A stretch of 64,000 nt of DNA. Source: Haemophilus parainfluenzae. GTDB lineage: Bacteria; Pseudomonadota; Gammaproteobacteria; Enterobacterales; Pasteurellaceae. Below the pieces are notes generated by a model that saw only the letters and a program-made list of their open reading frames with translations, made no database searches and was not told the DNA's origin. Each line of letters starts with the position of its first letter. Positions within the stretch are counted from its first letter, which is position 1. Both the position numbers and the translations under genes were made by a program. The DNA lies in assembly GCF_900638025.1 (NCBI RefSeq), contig NZ_LR134481.1, positions 62,001 through 126,000 of the forward strand, written 5' to 3'. This document shows positions 52,106 through 61,918 of this stretch, in pieces.

Positions 52106-52133
52106 ACAAAAAAGCCCGCAAAATGCGGGCAAT
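52106..52133 (-). terminator. Terminator after the DoxX-family gene
   Basis: GCCCGCA and TGCGGGC pair around AAA, with an A-run on the left that is a T-run on the minus strand. Confidence 0.85.
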
Positions 52134-52154
52134 CTAACAGTATGAATAATGTGA

Positions 52155-52553
52155 TTAGCGTTTACGGTTATCTAAAGAAAATGCACCAGCACCAGCAAAC
52201 ACAAAATAGAAAAACACGAGAGAGTAAAGTAAAGCAAGTTCACCACCGTTCGCGATTGGGAAGAATAAATTCCCTTTACCTGCAACGTGCATAAAGAAAT
52301 ACGCATAAGCCATTTGACCCGAAAGGATAAATGCCGCTGGGCGAACAAATAAACCTAAAATTAATAGGATTGAACCGACAATCTCAATTACTCCGCCGAC
52401 AATCATCATTGGATCGCCCACTGCGCCGTTACCGCCCGTCATTGAAACTGGGAATTCCCAGAATTTCGCTGTGCCGTGTAAGATAAACATATATGCAGCG
52501 ACGATACGCAATAAAGCTAAAACATACGGAGAGTATTTTTCTAAATTTTTCAT
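52155..52553 (-). CDS. DoxX family membrane protein
   Basis: The 132-residue protein has four membrane segments and the DoxX pattern [52 protein letters not shown]. Family members are linked to thiol and quinone redox at the membrane, but the role here is unknown. It has its own terminator and lies between purH and dsbD. Confidence 0.9.
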   Translation of the reverse strand: MKNLEKYSPYVLALLRIVAAYMFILHGTAKFWEFPVSMTGGNGAVGDPMMIVGGVIEIVGSILLILGLFVRPAAFILSGQMAYAYFFMHVAGKGNLFFPIANGGELALLYSLVFFYFVFAGAGAFSLDNRKR

Positions 52554-52670
52554 AAAGTTTTCCTAATAAAAAATAAAAAGTGATTTCAGAACAGGGCGTA
52601 TATTAATGATTAACTTAAAGCTAAACAATACCTCTAATCGAAAAAGACTTTTTACTATTAGGAAATAATT

Positions 52671-54440
52671 TTACGCTTTGCGGATTTTCTCAATCCATTG
52701 TAAAAATTCAACAGGCGGCATGAATCCGTTAACACGACTGCCTTCAATTTCTTTTCCTTCTCGATTAAAGAATAAAATCGTCGGTAAACCTAGCACTTTA
52801 TACTTTGTCATTAAAGCGCGGTTTTCTTCGGAGTTTTTCGTCATATCAACTTGAAGAAGCAGCATGTCACCAAAGGCTTTTTGTACACTTGGATCACTAA
52901 ATGTTTCTTTTTCAAACTCTTTACACGCCACACACCAATCCGCATAAAGATCGAGCATCACAAGTGGTTTGTTATTTTCAGCAAGTGCTTGTTGTAATTC
53001 AGCTTCGCTTTTCACTTTCTTAAATTCAACATGAGAAACCGCCTTATTTTCGACCGCACTTGGTGCTTGGCTTTCACCCCACACCCAAGATTGAAGTGGT
53101 TTAACACTAATCATTGCCGCGACTAAAAAGAGAATTCGGAATACCCAGCCTGTACCATTTTTCGGCATTTGGAATGCAAACCAAATGAAAAATGCTGTAC
53201 CGAGCATCGCCCATAATCTTGGTGTCCATTCATCTGGTAAAATACGAGAAATTAAGAATACCGGTAATGCGAGCATCACAAAGCCAAAGAGCTTTTTGAC
53301 GGTTTCCATCCACATACCTGATTTAGGCAGGATTTTATTCCCAAATAAAGTGATTAAAATCAGCGGTACGCCCATACCCAACGCGAGCAAATAAAGCGTG
53401 ATCGCACCTGTAAACAAATCCCCACTCTGCGCCACATAAAGCAACGCGCCAGAAAGTGGTGCTGATGTGCAAGGTGAAGCTACAAGTCCCGCAATCATGC
53501 CCATTAAGAACACGCCACCCAAAGCGCCAGCTTTTTGCTGTTGGCTAAGTAAAGACAGTTTTGTTTGTAAGGAGCTTGGAAGCTGTAAGGTAAATACACC
53601 GAACATCGACAAGGCTAACAAGACAAAGATGATTGATAAACCAATCATCACATAAGGATGTTGTAAAGCCACTTGGAACGGTAAACCAATTGCGGCGACA
53701 ATCAAGCCTAGCAAGGTATAAGTCAGCGCCATCCCCTGCACATACACAAAGCTTAATGCAAAAGCACGCCACATATTAGGTCGCTGATTTTGGCCAATCA
53801 CAATCGCTGAAAGCAGTGGTAGCATTGGCAATACACAAGGGGTAAAGGCCAATCCTAAGCCTAATAAGAAAAAACCAAATACGGCATATTTGCTATTAAA
53901 TAAGCTTTCCGCTAAACGGTCTTGTTCTGCTTTGGGTTGTGCTGAAAGTGCGGTCGAATTTTCCGATATTTTTTCAGTATTAGCGACCTGTGCAATAGGC
54001 AAATCTGCCACTTTAATTTCTTTCACTTCAGGCGGATAACAAAAGCCCTCAGTACAGCCTTGGTAAGCAATCTCAACCACATCTTCTGCTTTTAATGGCG
54101 ACTGACTCGCTTTAAAAATAGCTTGCACGGGCTTTTTGAAAATTTTCATCAAGCCAAAATAAGGATCGTTATAATCCTCGGGGGAAATAGAAAATGTCGG
54201 TGCATCAAATGATGCATTTTCTTCTTGATTGAGCTTGACGGAAATTTTCTCTTGATAGAGATAATACCCTTCTGCAATCGACCAATTGACGATCACATTT
54301 TCTTGATTCTCACTTTTCGCAGCTGAAAATTGAAAAGCTTCATCAATAGGTAAAAAAGCCGTTTTCTTATCAAAAAGACTAGCTTGAGTGGAAAGTGTGG
54401 TAAAAATAAAAAATAAAAAAAGAAGAATTCGCTTCATCAT
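52671..54440 (-). CDS. dsbD: Thiol:disulfide interchange protein DsbD
   Basis: The 589-residue protein brings electrons from thioredoxin to the periplasm. It has a signal peptide, an N-terminal domain with CTEGFC, eight or so membrane helices with the FTPCVLPMLP and ASPCTSAPLSGAL cysteines, and a C-terminal thioredoxin domain with WCVAC. Start ATG 54440 or 54437 is undecided. It is divergent from arcA across a CRP-like site. Confidence 0.96.
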   Translation of the reverse strand: MMKRILLFLFFIFTTLSTQASLFDKKTAFLPIDEAFQFSAAKSENQENVIVNWSIAEGYYLYQEKISVKLNQEENASFDAPTFSISPEDYNDPYFGLMKIFKKPVQAIFKASQSPLKAEDVVEIAYQGCTEGFCYPPEVKEIKVADLPIAQVANTEKISENSTALSAQPKAEQDRLAESLFNSKYAVFGFFLLGLGLAFTPCVLPMLPLLSAIVIGQNQRPNMWRAFALSFVYVQGMALTYTLLGLIVAAIGLPFQVALQHPYVMIGLSIIFVLLALSMFGVFTLQLPSSLQTKLSLLSQQQKAGALGGVFLMGMIAGLVASPCTSAPLSGALLYVAQSGDLFTGAITLYLLALGMGVPLILITLFGNKILPKSGMWMETVKKLFGFVMLALPVFLISRILPDEWTPRLWAMLGTAFFIWFAFQMPKNGTGWVFRILFLVAAMISVKPLQSWVWGESQAPSAVENKAVSHVEFKKVKSEAELQQALAENNKPLVMLDLYADWCVACKEFEKETFSDPSVQKAFGDMLLLQVDMTKNSEENRALMTKYKVLGLPTILFFNREGKEIEGSRVNGFMPPVEFLQWIEKIRKA

Positions 54441-54500
54441 AAAGTTCCATTTGTTGTTCCTATTAAAATTCTAGCATAGATAAAAAGAATGTTAATAATT

Positions 54501-54516
54501 TATGACTCAGATCATA
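54501..54516. promoter_or_regulatory. Possible CRP-like site between dsbD and arcA
   Basis: TATGA-CTCAGA-TCATA is a perfect 5-6-5 dyad close to the CRP/FNR layout. It could act on either divergent gene. Based on pattern only. Confidence 0.35.
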
Positions 54517-54617
54517 AAATTAAATGTAATTTAAAAAAATCGTCACACTTTTCTGTTGTTGCAGCAATGTTACAATTATAAAATACACCCAGAACAAAGT
54601 ATAACAAGGAGAGACGA

Positions 54618-55331
54618 ATGGCTACCCCAAAAATTCTCATCGTGGAAGATGAAGCGGTAACCCGTAATACGTTAAAAGGAATTTTTGAAGCTGAAGGCTA
54701 TGAAGTATTACAAGCACAAGATGGTGCGGAAATGTATCACCAGTTAAACTCAGAAATAGTCAATCTCATCGTATTAGATATTAATTTACCCGGTAAAAAT
54801 GGTTTATTACTGGGTCGCGAATTACGTGAGAAAGCTGCAATTCCGTTAATTTTTCTCACAGGGCGAGATAACGAAGTCGATAAAATTTTAGGCCTAGAAA
54901 TTGGAGCGGATGATTATCTCACTAAACCATTTAACCCAAGAGAGCTCACTATTCGTGCACGAAATTTATTGCATCGCTCCATGGTATTAAATGGTAAAGA
55001 ACCCCATTTACAACGTGAAAATTATCGCTTTAATGGGTGGATTCTGGATTTAAATAGCCATAATTTAATTACACCTGAAGGCGTCGAGTTTAAGCTCCCC
55101 CGTAGTGAATTTCGTGCTATGTTACATTTCTGCGAAAACCCAGGTAAATTACAAACTCGTGAAGAATTATTATTAAAAATGACGGGGCGAGAATTAAAAC
55201 CACAAGATCGCACAGTGGATGTAACAATTCGTCGTATTCGAAAACACTTTCAAGATCACCCTAATACGCCTGAAATTATTGCGACGGTACATGGTGAAGG
55301 CTATCGTTTCTGTGGTGAATTAGAGGAATGA
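54618..55331 (+). CDS. arcA: Aerobic respiration control response regulator ArcA
   Basis: The 237-residue OmpR-type regulator has Asp54 as phosphoacceptor ([11 protein letters not shown]), [32 protein letters not shown], and a C-terminal winged helix. It is close to E. coli ArcA in these blocks, so ArcA is preferred over other OmpR members. AAGGAGAG lies before the ATG. Confidence 0.96.
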   Translation: MATPKILIVEDEAVTRNTLKGIFEAEGYEVLQAQDGAEMYHQLNSEIVNLIVLDINLPGKNGLLLGRELREKAAIPLIFLTGRDNEVDKILGLEIGADDYLTKPFNPRELTIRARNLLHRSMVLNGKEPHLQRENYRFNGWILDLNSHNLITPEGVEFKLPRSEFRAMLHFCENPGKLQTREELLLKMTGRELKPQDRTVDVTIRRIRKHFQDHPNTPEIIATVHGEGYRFCGELEE

Positions 55332-55347
55332 TCTAGCCTTAAGTAAT

Positions 55348-55380
55348 AAAAGGCTGGATCAAATCAGCCTTTTGTTTTTT
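55348..55380 (+). terminator. Terminator after arcA
   Basis: AAAAGGCTG and CAGCCTTTT pair with an 8-base loop and a T-rich tail. Confidence 0.85.
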
Positions 55381-55443
55381 GCTATCCACGGCGAGATTCG
55401 GTAAAATCAACGCCAATTTACGATTAATAAACAACGGATAACA

Positions 55444-55926
55444 ATGACCAAGAAAAAAGTCAAAGTCGGCTCCAACACCATTGCGTTAAATAAACGAGCT
55501 CGACACGAATATTTTATTGAAGATGAAATTGAAGCCGGCCTTGAATTACAAGGTTGGGAAGTAAAATCAATGCGCGCAGGTAAAGCCAATATCAGCGACA
55601 GCTATATCATTTTTAAAAATGGTGAAGCTTATTTATTTGGTGCGACCATTCAACCATTGAGCTTAGCCTCTACCCACGTGGTTTGCGATCCGACGCGTAC
55701 ACGTAAGCTTTTATTGAATAAACGTGAATTGGATAACCTTTTCGGCAAATCAAGCCGTGATGGTTTTACCATTGTTGCCCTTTCTCTTTATTGGAAAGGT
55801 GCTTGGGCAAAGATCAAAATTGGTCTTGCGAAAGGTAAAAAACAACATGATAAACGTGATGATATTAAAGAACGTGAATGGAAGGTGGCGAAAGAGCGTA
55901 TTATGAAAAATGCGCATCGAGGATAA
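55444..55926 (+). CDS. smpB: SsrA-binding protein SmpB
   Basis: The 160-residue protein carries tmRNA to stalled ribosomes. The family pattern [39 protein letters not shown] and the basic C-terminal tail [25 protein letters not shown] are seen. tmRNA itself is not in this window. Confidence 0.97.
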   Translation: MTKKKVKVGSNTIALNKRARHEYFIEDEIEAGLELQGWEVKSMRAGKANISDSYIIFKNGEAYLFGATIQPLSLASTHVVCDPTRTRKLLLNKRELDNLFGKSSRDGFTIVALSLYWKGAWAKIKIGLAKGKKQHDKRDDIKEREWKVAKERIMKNAHRG

Positions 55927-56021
55927 CTCTCCCTCCAAACGAAAAAATGCCTTTCAACCGAAAGGTATTTTTCTTTTTCTCAATATGAAAAAAATTCTCA
56001 TCGTCATGAATAAAAGTACAT

Positions 56022-56036
56022 TGATAATCATTTGCT
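56022..56036. promoter_or_regulatory. Possible Fur/Zur-type operator upstream of rpmE2
   Basis: TGATAATCATTTGCT matches the left half of the 7-1-7 Fur-family dyad well and the right half poorly. Zinc-independent L31/L36 genes are often Zur-repressed, which fits the location about 50 bases before the start. Confidence 0.35.
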
Positions 56037-56085
56037 TTTGAATTAGTATCTTCGCCCAATTATTTCCGTCATATAAGGAGTTCTA

Positions 56086-56352
56086 ATGAAAAAAGGCATT
56101 CACCCTGAAAATTATCGTACCGTTTTATTTTACGATTCCAATGCGAAACAAGGCTTTCTCATCCGTTCTTGCGCTAAAACCAACAACACCATGAAATGGG
56201 AAGATGGTAACGAATACCCTGTATTTATGTGTGATACCTCATCTGCATCTCACCCATTTTATACTGGTAAAACTCGTCAAATTGGTAACGAAGGTCGTGC
56301 AAGTGAATTTGCAAACCGCTATGGTAAATTTGGTGCATTTAAATCTAAATAG
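56086..56352 (+). CDS. rpmE2: 50S ribosomal protein L31 type B (zinc-independent)
   Basis: The 88-residue protein is the L31 paralogue without the CxxC zinc ribbon: [29 protein letters not shown] and the C-terminal [13 protein letters not shown] are typical of type B. It replaces zinc-binding L31 under zinc limitation. It lies 9 bases upstream of a type B L36 gene, the usual pair. Confidence 0.95.
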   Translation: MKKGIHPENYRTVLFYDSNAKQGFLIRSCAKTNNTMKWEDGNEYPVFMCDTSSASHPFYTGKTRQIGNEGRASEFANRYGKFGAFKSK

Positions 56353-56361
56353 GAATATTCA

Positions 56362-56499
56362 ATGAAAGTATTATCTTCACTCAAAAGTGCTAAAAACCGT
56401 CCAGGCTGCAAAATTGTTCGTCGCCACGGTGTCGTCTATGTTATTTCGAAAACCAACCCTCGCTTTAAAGCGCGTCAAGGTGGAAAAAAGAAAGGTTAA
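56362..56499 (+). CDS. rpmJ2: 50S ribosomal protein L36 type B (45 residues)
   Basis: The short frame [19 protein letters not shown]... ending ARQGGKKKG is L36 type B, with only one cysteine instead of the C+ zinc set. AGGAATATTCA precedes the ATG. It is coupled to rpmE2 by 9 bases. Many automated ORF callers miss it at this length. Confidence 0.93.
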   Translation: MKVLSSLKSAKNRPGCKIVRRHGVVYVISKTNPRFKARQGGKKKG

Positions 56500-56506
56500 C
56501 CCCAAT

Positions 56507-56540
56507 AAAAAAAGAGCGGTCAAATTTCCGCTCTTTTTTT
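56507..56540. terminator. Bidirectional terminator between rpmJ2 and obgE
   Basis: AAAAAAAGAGCGG and CCGCTCTTTTTTT form a 13-bp stem with an 8-base loop. Confidence 0.9.
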
Positions 56541-56550
56541 CATTTAGGCA

Positions 56551-57750
<1,200 letters not shown>

Positions 57751-58668
57751 TTACTTTGATTGCGGTAATAACTTATGTCCTATTGCCGACAAAATTGCTC
57801 CGCATACTACAACAAACGCCCCGATATAGCTAATCATATTTAATTCTGGCGCGGCAAAATTCTCAGGGTTCGCATAATGTGCAAGATGAGCAAAGAAAAT
57901 GGTAAATAACGGCACTAAGGTTATCACAACGCTCACTTTAGAAACTTCCCAACGATTAAGGGCTTCGGCATAGGCACCATAACCAAATAGGGTATTTAAG
58001 CAACAATAAGCTAAACAACCAAATGCTAACGGGCTGAGCTCTCTCACTTGGGAAAATTCAGCAATAGGCGTAAATACCAAAAGACAACCGAAATAAATCA
58101 TTAATAAAATCTGTGGTGAACTAAAACGACGAAGCATGAGCTTTTGCGCCATACCATAAGCAACCCAAATTAACGAGCCTGCCAGACTTAATAATACGCC
58201 CGTTAAATAGCGGCTTTCCCCTTGAAACCCATCTAGCTTATCATTGAAGAAAAGCACTAATCCTACAAGTAATAAGACTAAACCTATTTTTTGGTGTAAT
58301 CCGAGCTTTTCTTTAAAGACAAAAAGACCACAAATCAACATGCCAAAAGAGGAAAAGTGAATAAAAATTTGAGCCGAAGAAGGATCGATAAACTTAAGTG
58401 AGCTATTAAATAAGAAGAAGTTACCAGACAACCCTATGACACCAATTACTACCAACCAAATAAATTGACCACCTTTCAAAAATTGTGGCAATTTTTTCTT
58501 ATAGGCAAGCAAAATAAAGAGCGCTAAAAATGCCACAATAAAGCGATACCATACGATCGTTTGTGGCGTCATCACGGATAAAACCTGTTTTAACGCAATA
58601 GGTAAAGATCCCCATGCCATCGCTGTAATTAAAGCAAATAGAAATCCTAAAAGAGGTTGTTGTTTCAT
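57751..58668 (-). CDS. EamA (DMT) family transporter
   Basis: The 305-residue protein has ten membrane segments in two EamA repeats (LFALITAMAWGSLPIALKQ and LLSLAGSLIWVAYGMAQKL). The substrate is unknown. It lies between rpmA and obgE, as I recall for H. influenzae. Confidence 0.9.
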   Translation of the reverse strand: MKQQPLLGFLFALITAMAWGSLPIALKQVLSVMTPQTIVWYRFIVAFLALFILLAYKKKLPQFLKGGQFIWLVVIGVIGLSGNFFLFNSSLKFIDPSSAQIFIHFSSFGMLICGLFVFKEKLGLHQKIGLVLLLVGLVLFFNDKLDGFQGESRYLTGVLLSLAGSLIWVAYGMAQKLMLRRFSSPQILLMIYFGCLLVFTPIAEFSQVRELSPLAFGCLAYCCLNTLFGYGAYAEALNRWEVSKVSVVITLVPLFTIFFAHLAHYANPENFAAPELNMISYIGAFVVVCGAILSAIGHKLLPQSK

Positions 58669-58854
58669 GATGTCTTCCTTTATTTGGCTAAAGCACAGTT
58701 AGGAATTCAGATAGATTTCATTCTCAAAAATATTGAAGAGAATGAATGACAGTGCCAAGATAACAGATTTGATTAATGATTGTAAATCACAGGTAAGAAA
58801 ACAAAGAAAACGCCCCACAGACAATGCGGGGCGTTTATCAAATCAGATGTAAAA

Positions 58855-59112
58855 TTATTCAGTTACAATACTTACGTATTTACGGCTTTTCTCGCCTTTC
58901 ACTTCAAATTTTACTTTACCGTCAGCGGTAGCAAATAAGGTGTGGTCACGACCCATACCTACGTTGTTACCTGCGTGGAATTTAGTACCACGTTGACGTA
59001 CAATGATGCTACCTGCTAATACAGATTCGCCACCGAAACGTTTAACACCAAGGCGTTTAGCTTCAGAATCACGACCGTTACGAGTTGAACCACCAGCTTT
59101 TTTAGTTGCCAT
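58855..59112 (-). CDS. rpmA: 50S ribosomal protein L27
   Basis: The 85-residue protein begins [29 protein letters not shown] and contains [29 protein letters not shown], the L27 signature. It follows rplU by 20 bases. The N-terminus reaches the peptidyl-transferase centre. Confidence 0.98.
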
Positions 59113-59132
59113 CTACTTGATCTCCTCTGAAA

Positions 59133-59444
59133 TTATGCTTGAATCCCAGTGATTTTCACTTCTGTGAACCACTGACGATGACCTTGTTGCTTACGGCTGT
59201 GTTTACGACGACGGAACTTAACGATTTTAACTTTATCGCCACGACCTTGTGCCATAACTTCAGCCACTACTTTTGCGCCAGCTACTACTGGTGCACCAAT
59301 TTTAACATCTTCACCATTAACGACCATCAACACTGAGTCGAACTCAACTGTTGCGCCAGTTGCAAGTTCAAGTTTTTCTAAACGAACGACTTGACCTTCG
59401 CTCACACGGTGTTGTTTACCGCCACTTTGGAAAACTGCGTACAT
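59133..59444 (-). CDS. rplU: 50S ribosomal protein L21
   Basis: The 103-residue protein starts [18 protein letters not shown] and ends in the family's [26 protein letters not shown]. It leads the rplU-rpmA operon and is divergent from ispB. Confidence 0.98.
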   Translation of the reverse strand: MYAVFQSGGKQHRVSEGQVVRLEKLELATGATVEFDSVLMVVNGEDVKIGAPVVAGAKVVAEVMAQGRGDKVKIVKFRRRKHSRKQQGHRQWFTEVKITGIQA

Positions 59445-59665
59445 AAATACTCCGCTATAATTATGCTTATCCTTTTATTTTCGGTTAGCACTTCACAATT
59501 CATATAAATAGGTCGCAAATTCTACGGAAAAAACCGCTCGATCGCAAGCACTTATTTGCAATAAAATAAAAAAAAGCACTTTCCCTCGAGTTTAATTTCA
59601 GAAACCCTGAAAAATCAGGTAAAATTCACCAAACTTTCCTTTTTCATATACAACCATCGAACCAA

Positions 59666-60661
59666 ATGAAGATGAACAAACAAGATTTAATGGATATGCA
59701 TGCAATCCAAGCATTAACTGATGCGGATATGCAGAAAGTAGACCGAGCTATTCTAGCACAAATTAACTCCGATGTGCCGATGGTTAATCAGCTTGGTTTT
59801 TATATTGTACAAGGTGGCGGAAAACGTATTCGACCACTTATTGCGGTTTTAACGGCTCGTGCATTAGGCTACGAAAGCGATAAAGTGGCAACTTGTGCGA
59901 CTTTTGTAGAATTTATTCATACCGCTTCTTTATTACATGATGATGTGGTTGATGAATCGGATATGCGTCGCGGCCGCGCAACAGCAAACTCTGCCTTTGG
60001 TAATGCGGCTAGCGTATTAGTAGGCGACTTCATTTATACCCGTGCATTCCAGTTAGTGGCACAGCTACAATCGCTAGATATTCTTCGAATTATGGCTGAC
60101 GCCACCAACGTTTTGGCAGAAGGTGAAGTTCAACAATTGATGAATGTGAATGATCCCGATACCACGGAAGAAAGCTATATGCGTGTGATTTATAGTAAAA
60201 CAGCACGTTTATTTGAAGTGGCGGCACAATCTGTGGCGATTGTTGCGGGAGCTGAAAAATCAATTGAAAGTGCATTTCAAGAATATGGTCGCTATCTTGG
60301 CACCGCATTCCAATTAGTAGATGATGTGTTAGATTACAGCGCAAACGCTGCCGCATTAGGCAAAAATGTGGGTGACGACCTCGCCGAAGGTAAACCGACT
60401 CTTCCTTTATTACACGCAATGCGTCATGGTAATCCACAACAAGCCGCACTTATTCGTGAAGCCATTGAACAAGGCGGAAAACGTGATGCAATCGATGACG
60501 TGCTTACGATTATGGCTGAACATAAATCCCTTGATTATGCGATGGATCGTGCGAAACAAGAAGCCAAAAAAGCCGTTGATGCCATTGCTTTATTACCTGA
60601 AAGCGAATACAAAAAAGCCTTAATTTCACTGGCTTATTTATCGGTAGACCGAACTTATTAA
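59666..60661 (+). CDS. ispB: Octaprenyl diphosphate synthase
   Basis: The 331-residue polyprenyl synthase makes the quinone side chain. The two aspartate motifs are [15 protein letters not shown] and [11 protein letters not shown] second ATG two codons in is an alternative start. It is divergent from rplU, the common arrangement. Confidence 0.95.
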   Translation: MKMNKQDLMDMHAIQALTDADMQKVDRAILAQINSDVPMVNQLGFYIVQGGGKRIRPLIAVLTARALGYESDKVATCATFVEFIHTASLLHDDVVDESDMRRGRATANSAFGNAASVLVGDFIYTRAFQLVAQLQSLDILRIMADATNVLAEGEVQQLMNVNDPDTTEESYMRVIYSKTARLFEVAAQSVAIVAGAEKSIESAFQEYGRYLGTAFQLVDDVLDYSANAAALGKNVGDDLAEGKPTLPLLHAMRHGNPQQAALIREAIEQGGKRDAIDDVLTIMAEHKSLDYAMDRAKQEAKKAVDAIALLPESEYKKALISLAYLSVDRTY

Positions 60662-60662
60662 T

Positions 60663-61403
60663 ATGACTGAAGAACAAATTCAACCGCAAAGTGCGGCCGA
60701 TTCTCAACCTAAATTTCAAAAAACACGCAAACAAAAAGTGCGTAAGGATCCTAATGCGCCTTTTATTCGCGAAAAACTTGAATTACCTGAAGGACATAAT
60801 AAGTTACTTCTCCACTCTTGCTGTGCGCCTTGCTCAGGTGAAGTGATGGAAGCTATTTTGGCCTCAGGTATTGAATTTACAATTTATTTTTACAACCCGA
60901 ATATTCATCCCTTAAAAGAATATCTAATTCGTAAAGAAGAAAACATCCGCTTTGCCCAAAAATTTGGGATTCCGTTTATTGATGCAGACTACGATCGCCA
61001 ACAATGGTTTGATCGCGCAAAAGGTATGGAATGGGAGCCAGAACGTGGCATCCGTTGCACCATGTGCTTTGATATGCGTTTTGAAAAAGCCGCCGAATAT
61101 GCTCATGAGCATGGTTTCCCTGTATTTACCAGCTGTCTTGGTATTTCTCGCTGGAAAGACATGGATCAAATCAACGGTTGCGGTCACCGTGCAGCTGAAA
61201 AATATGATGATGTAATTTATTGGGATTACAACTGGCGTAAAGCTGGCGGATCGCAGCGCATGATCGAAATCAGTAAGCGTGAACGTTTTTATCAGCAAGA
61301 ATATTGTGGCTGTGTTTATTCTTTACGAGATAGCAATAAATGGCGTGAAGAAACAGGGCGACAAAAAATTGAAATTGGTAAACTCTATTACACACCTGAT
61401 TAA
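60663..61403 (+). CDS. queH: Epoxyqueuosine reductase QueH
   Basis: The 246-residue protein has [17 protein letters not shown] at the start, [16 protein letters not shown] in the middle and YCGCVYS near the end, the QueH (DUF208) cysteine pattern that binds an iron-sulfur cluster. It reduces epoxyqueuosine to queuosine in tRNA. It follows ispB by one base. With queA and tgt in this window it completes queuosine tRNA modification. Confidence 0.93.
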   Translation: MTEEQIQPQSAADSQPKFQKTRKQKVRKDPNAPFIREKLELPEGHNKLLLHSCCAPCSGEVMEAILASGIEFTIYFYNPNIHPLKEYLIRKEENIRFAQKFGIPFIDADYDRQQWFDRAKGMEWEPERGIRCTMCFDMRFEKAAEYAHEHGFPVFTSCLGISRWKDMDQINGCGHRAAEKYDDVIYWDYNWRKAGGSQRMIEISKRERFYQQEYCGCVYSLRDSNKWREETGRQKIEIGKLYYTPD

Positions 61404-61411
61404 AAACACAT

Positions 61412-61450
61412 AAAAAAAGAACCGCACTTTCAACATGTGGTTCTTTTTTT
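61412..61450. terminator. Bidirectional terminator between queH and zapA
   Basis: AAAAAAAGAACCGCAC and GTGGTTCTTTTTTT pair over about 13 bp with a partial uptake signal in the left arm. Confidence 0.85.
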
Positions 61451-61452
61451 AT

Positions 61453-61758
61453 TTAATCTATGATGAAACGCCCACCTAATGCATTCTCTAAAGAATGATC
61501 TAACTGCTGAATTCGCGTACATAACACGTTTTCAATCTGGGCATTTTTGTTTTTTTCTTGGGTTAATTCGAAACTTAAATTTAAGGCAACAATAGAAAGC
61601 ACACGGTCTAATTGCAATAAACCTGTACGCTCTTTCATTTCAGATACTTGGAGATCTAAACTACGCGCAGCCTGACGCAAAATCTCCTCTTGTTCTGCAG
61701 GGACATTCAAGCGCAACACTTGCCCTAATACAACAACTTCAACCAGTTTTAATGACAT
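61453..61758 (-). CDS. zapA: Cell division protein ZapA
   Basis: The 101-residue protein matches ZapA: MSLKLVEVVVLGQVLRLNVPAEQEEILRQAARSLD, followed by DRVLSIVALNLSFEL and a coiled-coil. It bundles FtsZ at the division site. In E. coli zapA and ssrS-ygfA are neighbours; here ssrS-ygfA lies some 22 kb away. Confidence 0.92.
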   Translation of the reverse strand: MSLKLVEVVVLGQVLRLNVPAEQEEILRQAARSLDLQVSEMKERTGLLQLDRVLSIVALNLSFELTQEKNKNAQIENVLCTRIQQLDHSLENALGGRFIID

Positions 61759-61918
61759 GCTATTCCCTTATGTTGAATATTTAAGTATACCTATTATGCC
61801 ATAGCCAAATGCCTTCGTCATACTTTTTACATTTAATTAACCGTACTTTATATGTTCGCCCCATTTCCCAATTTAGGCTATAATGCGGCACTTTTCATTA
61901 TTTTTGAACGGAATATTT

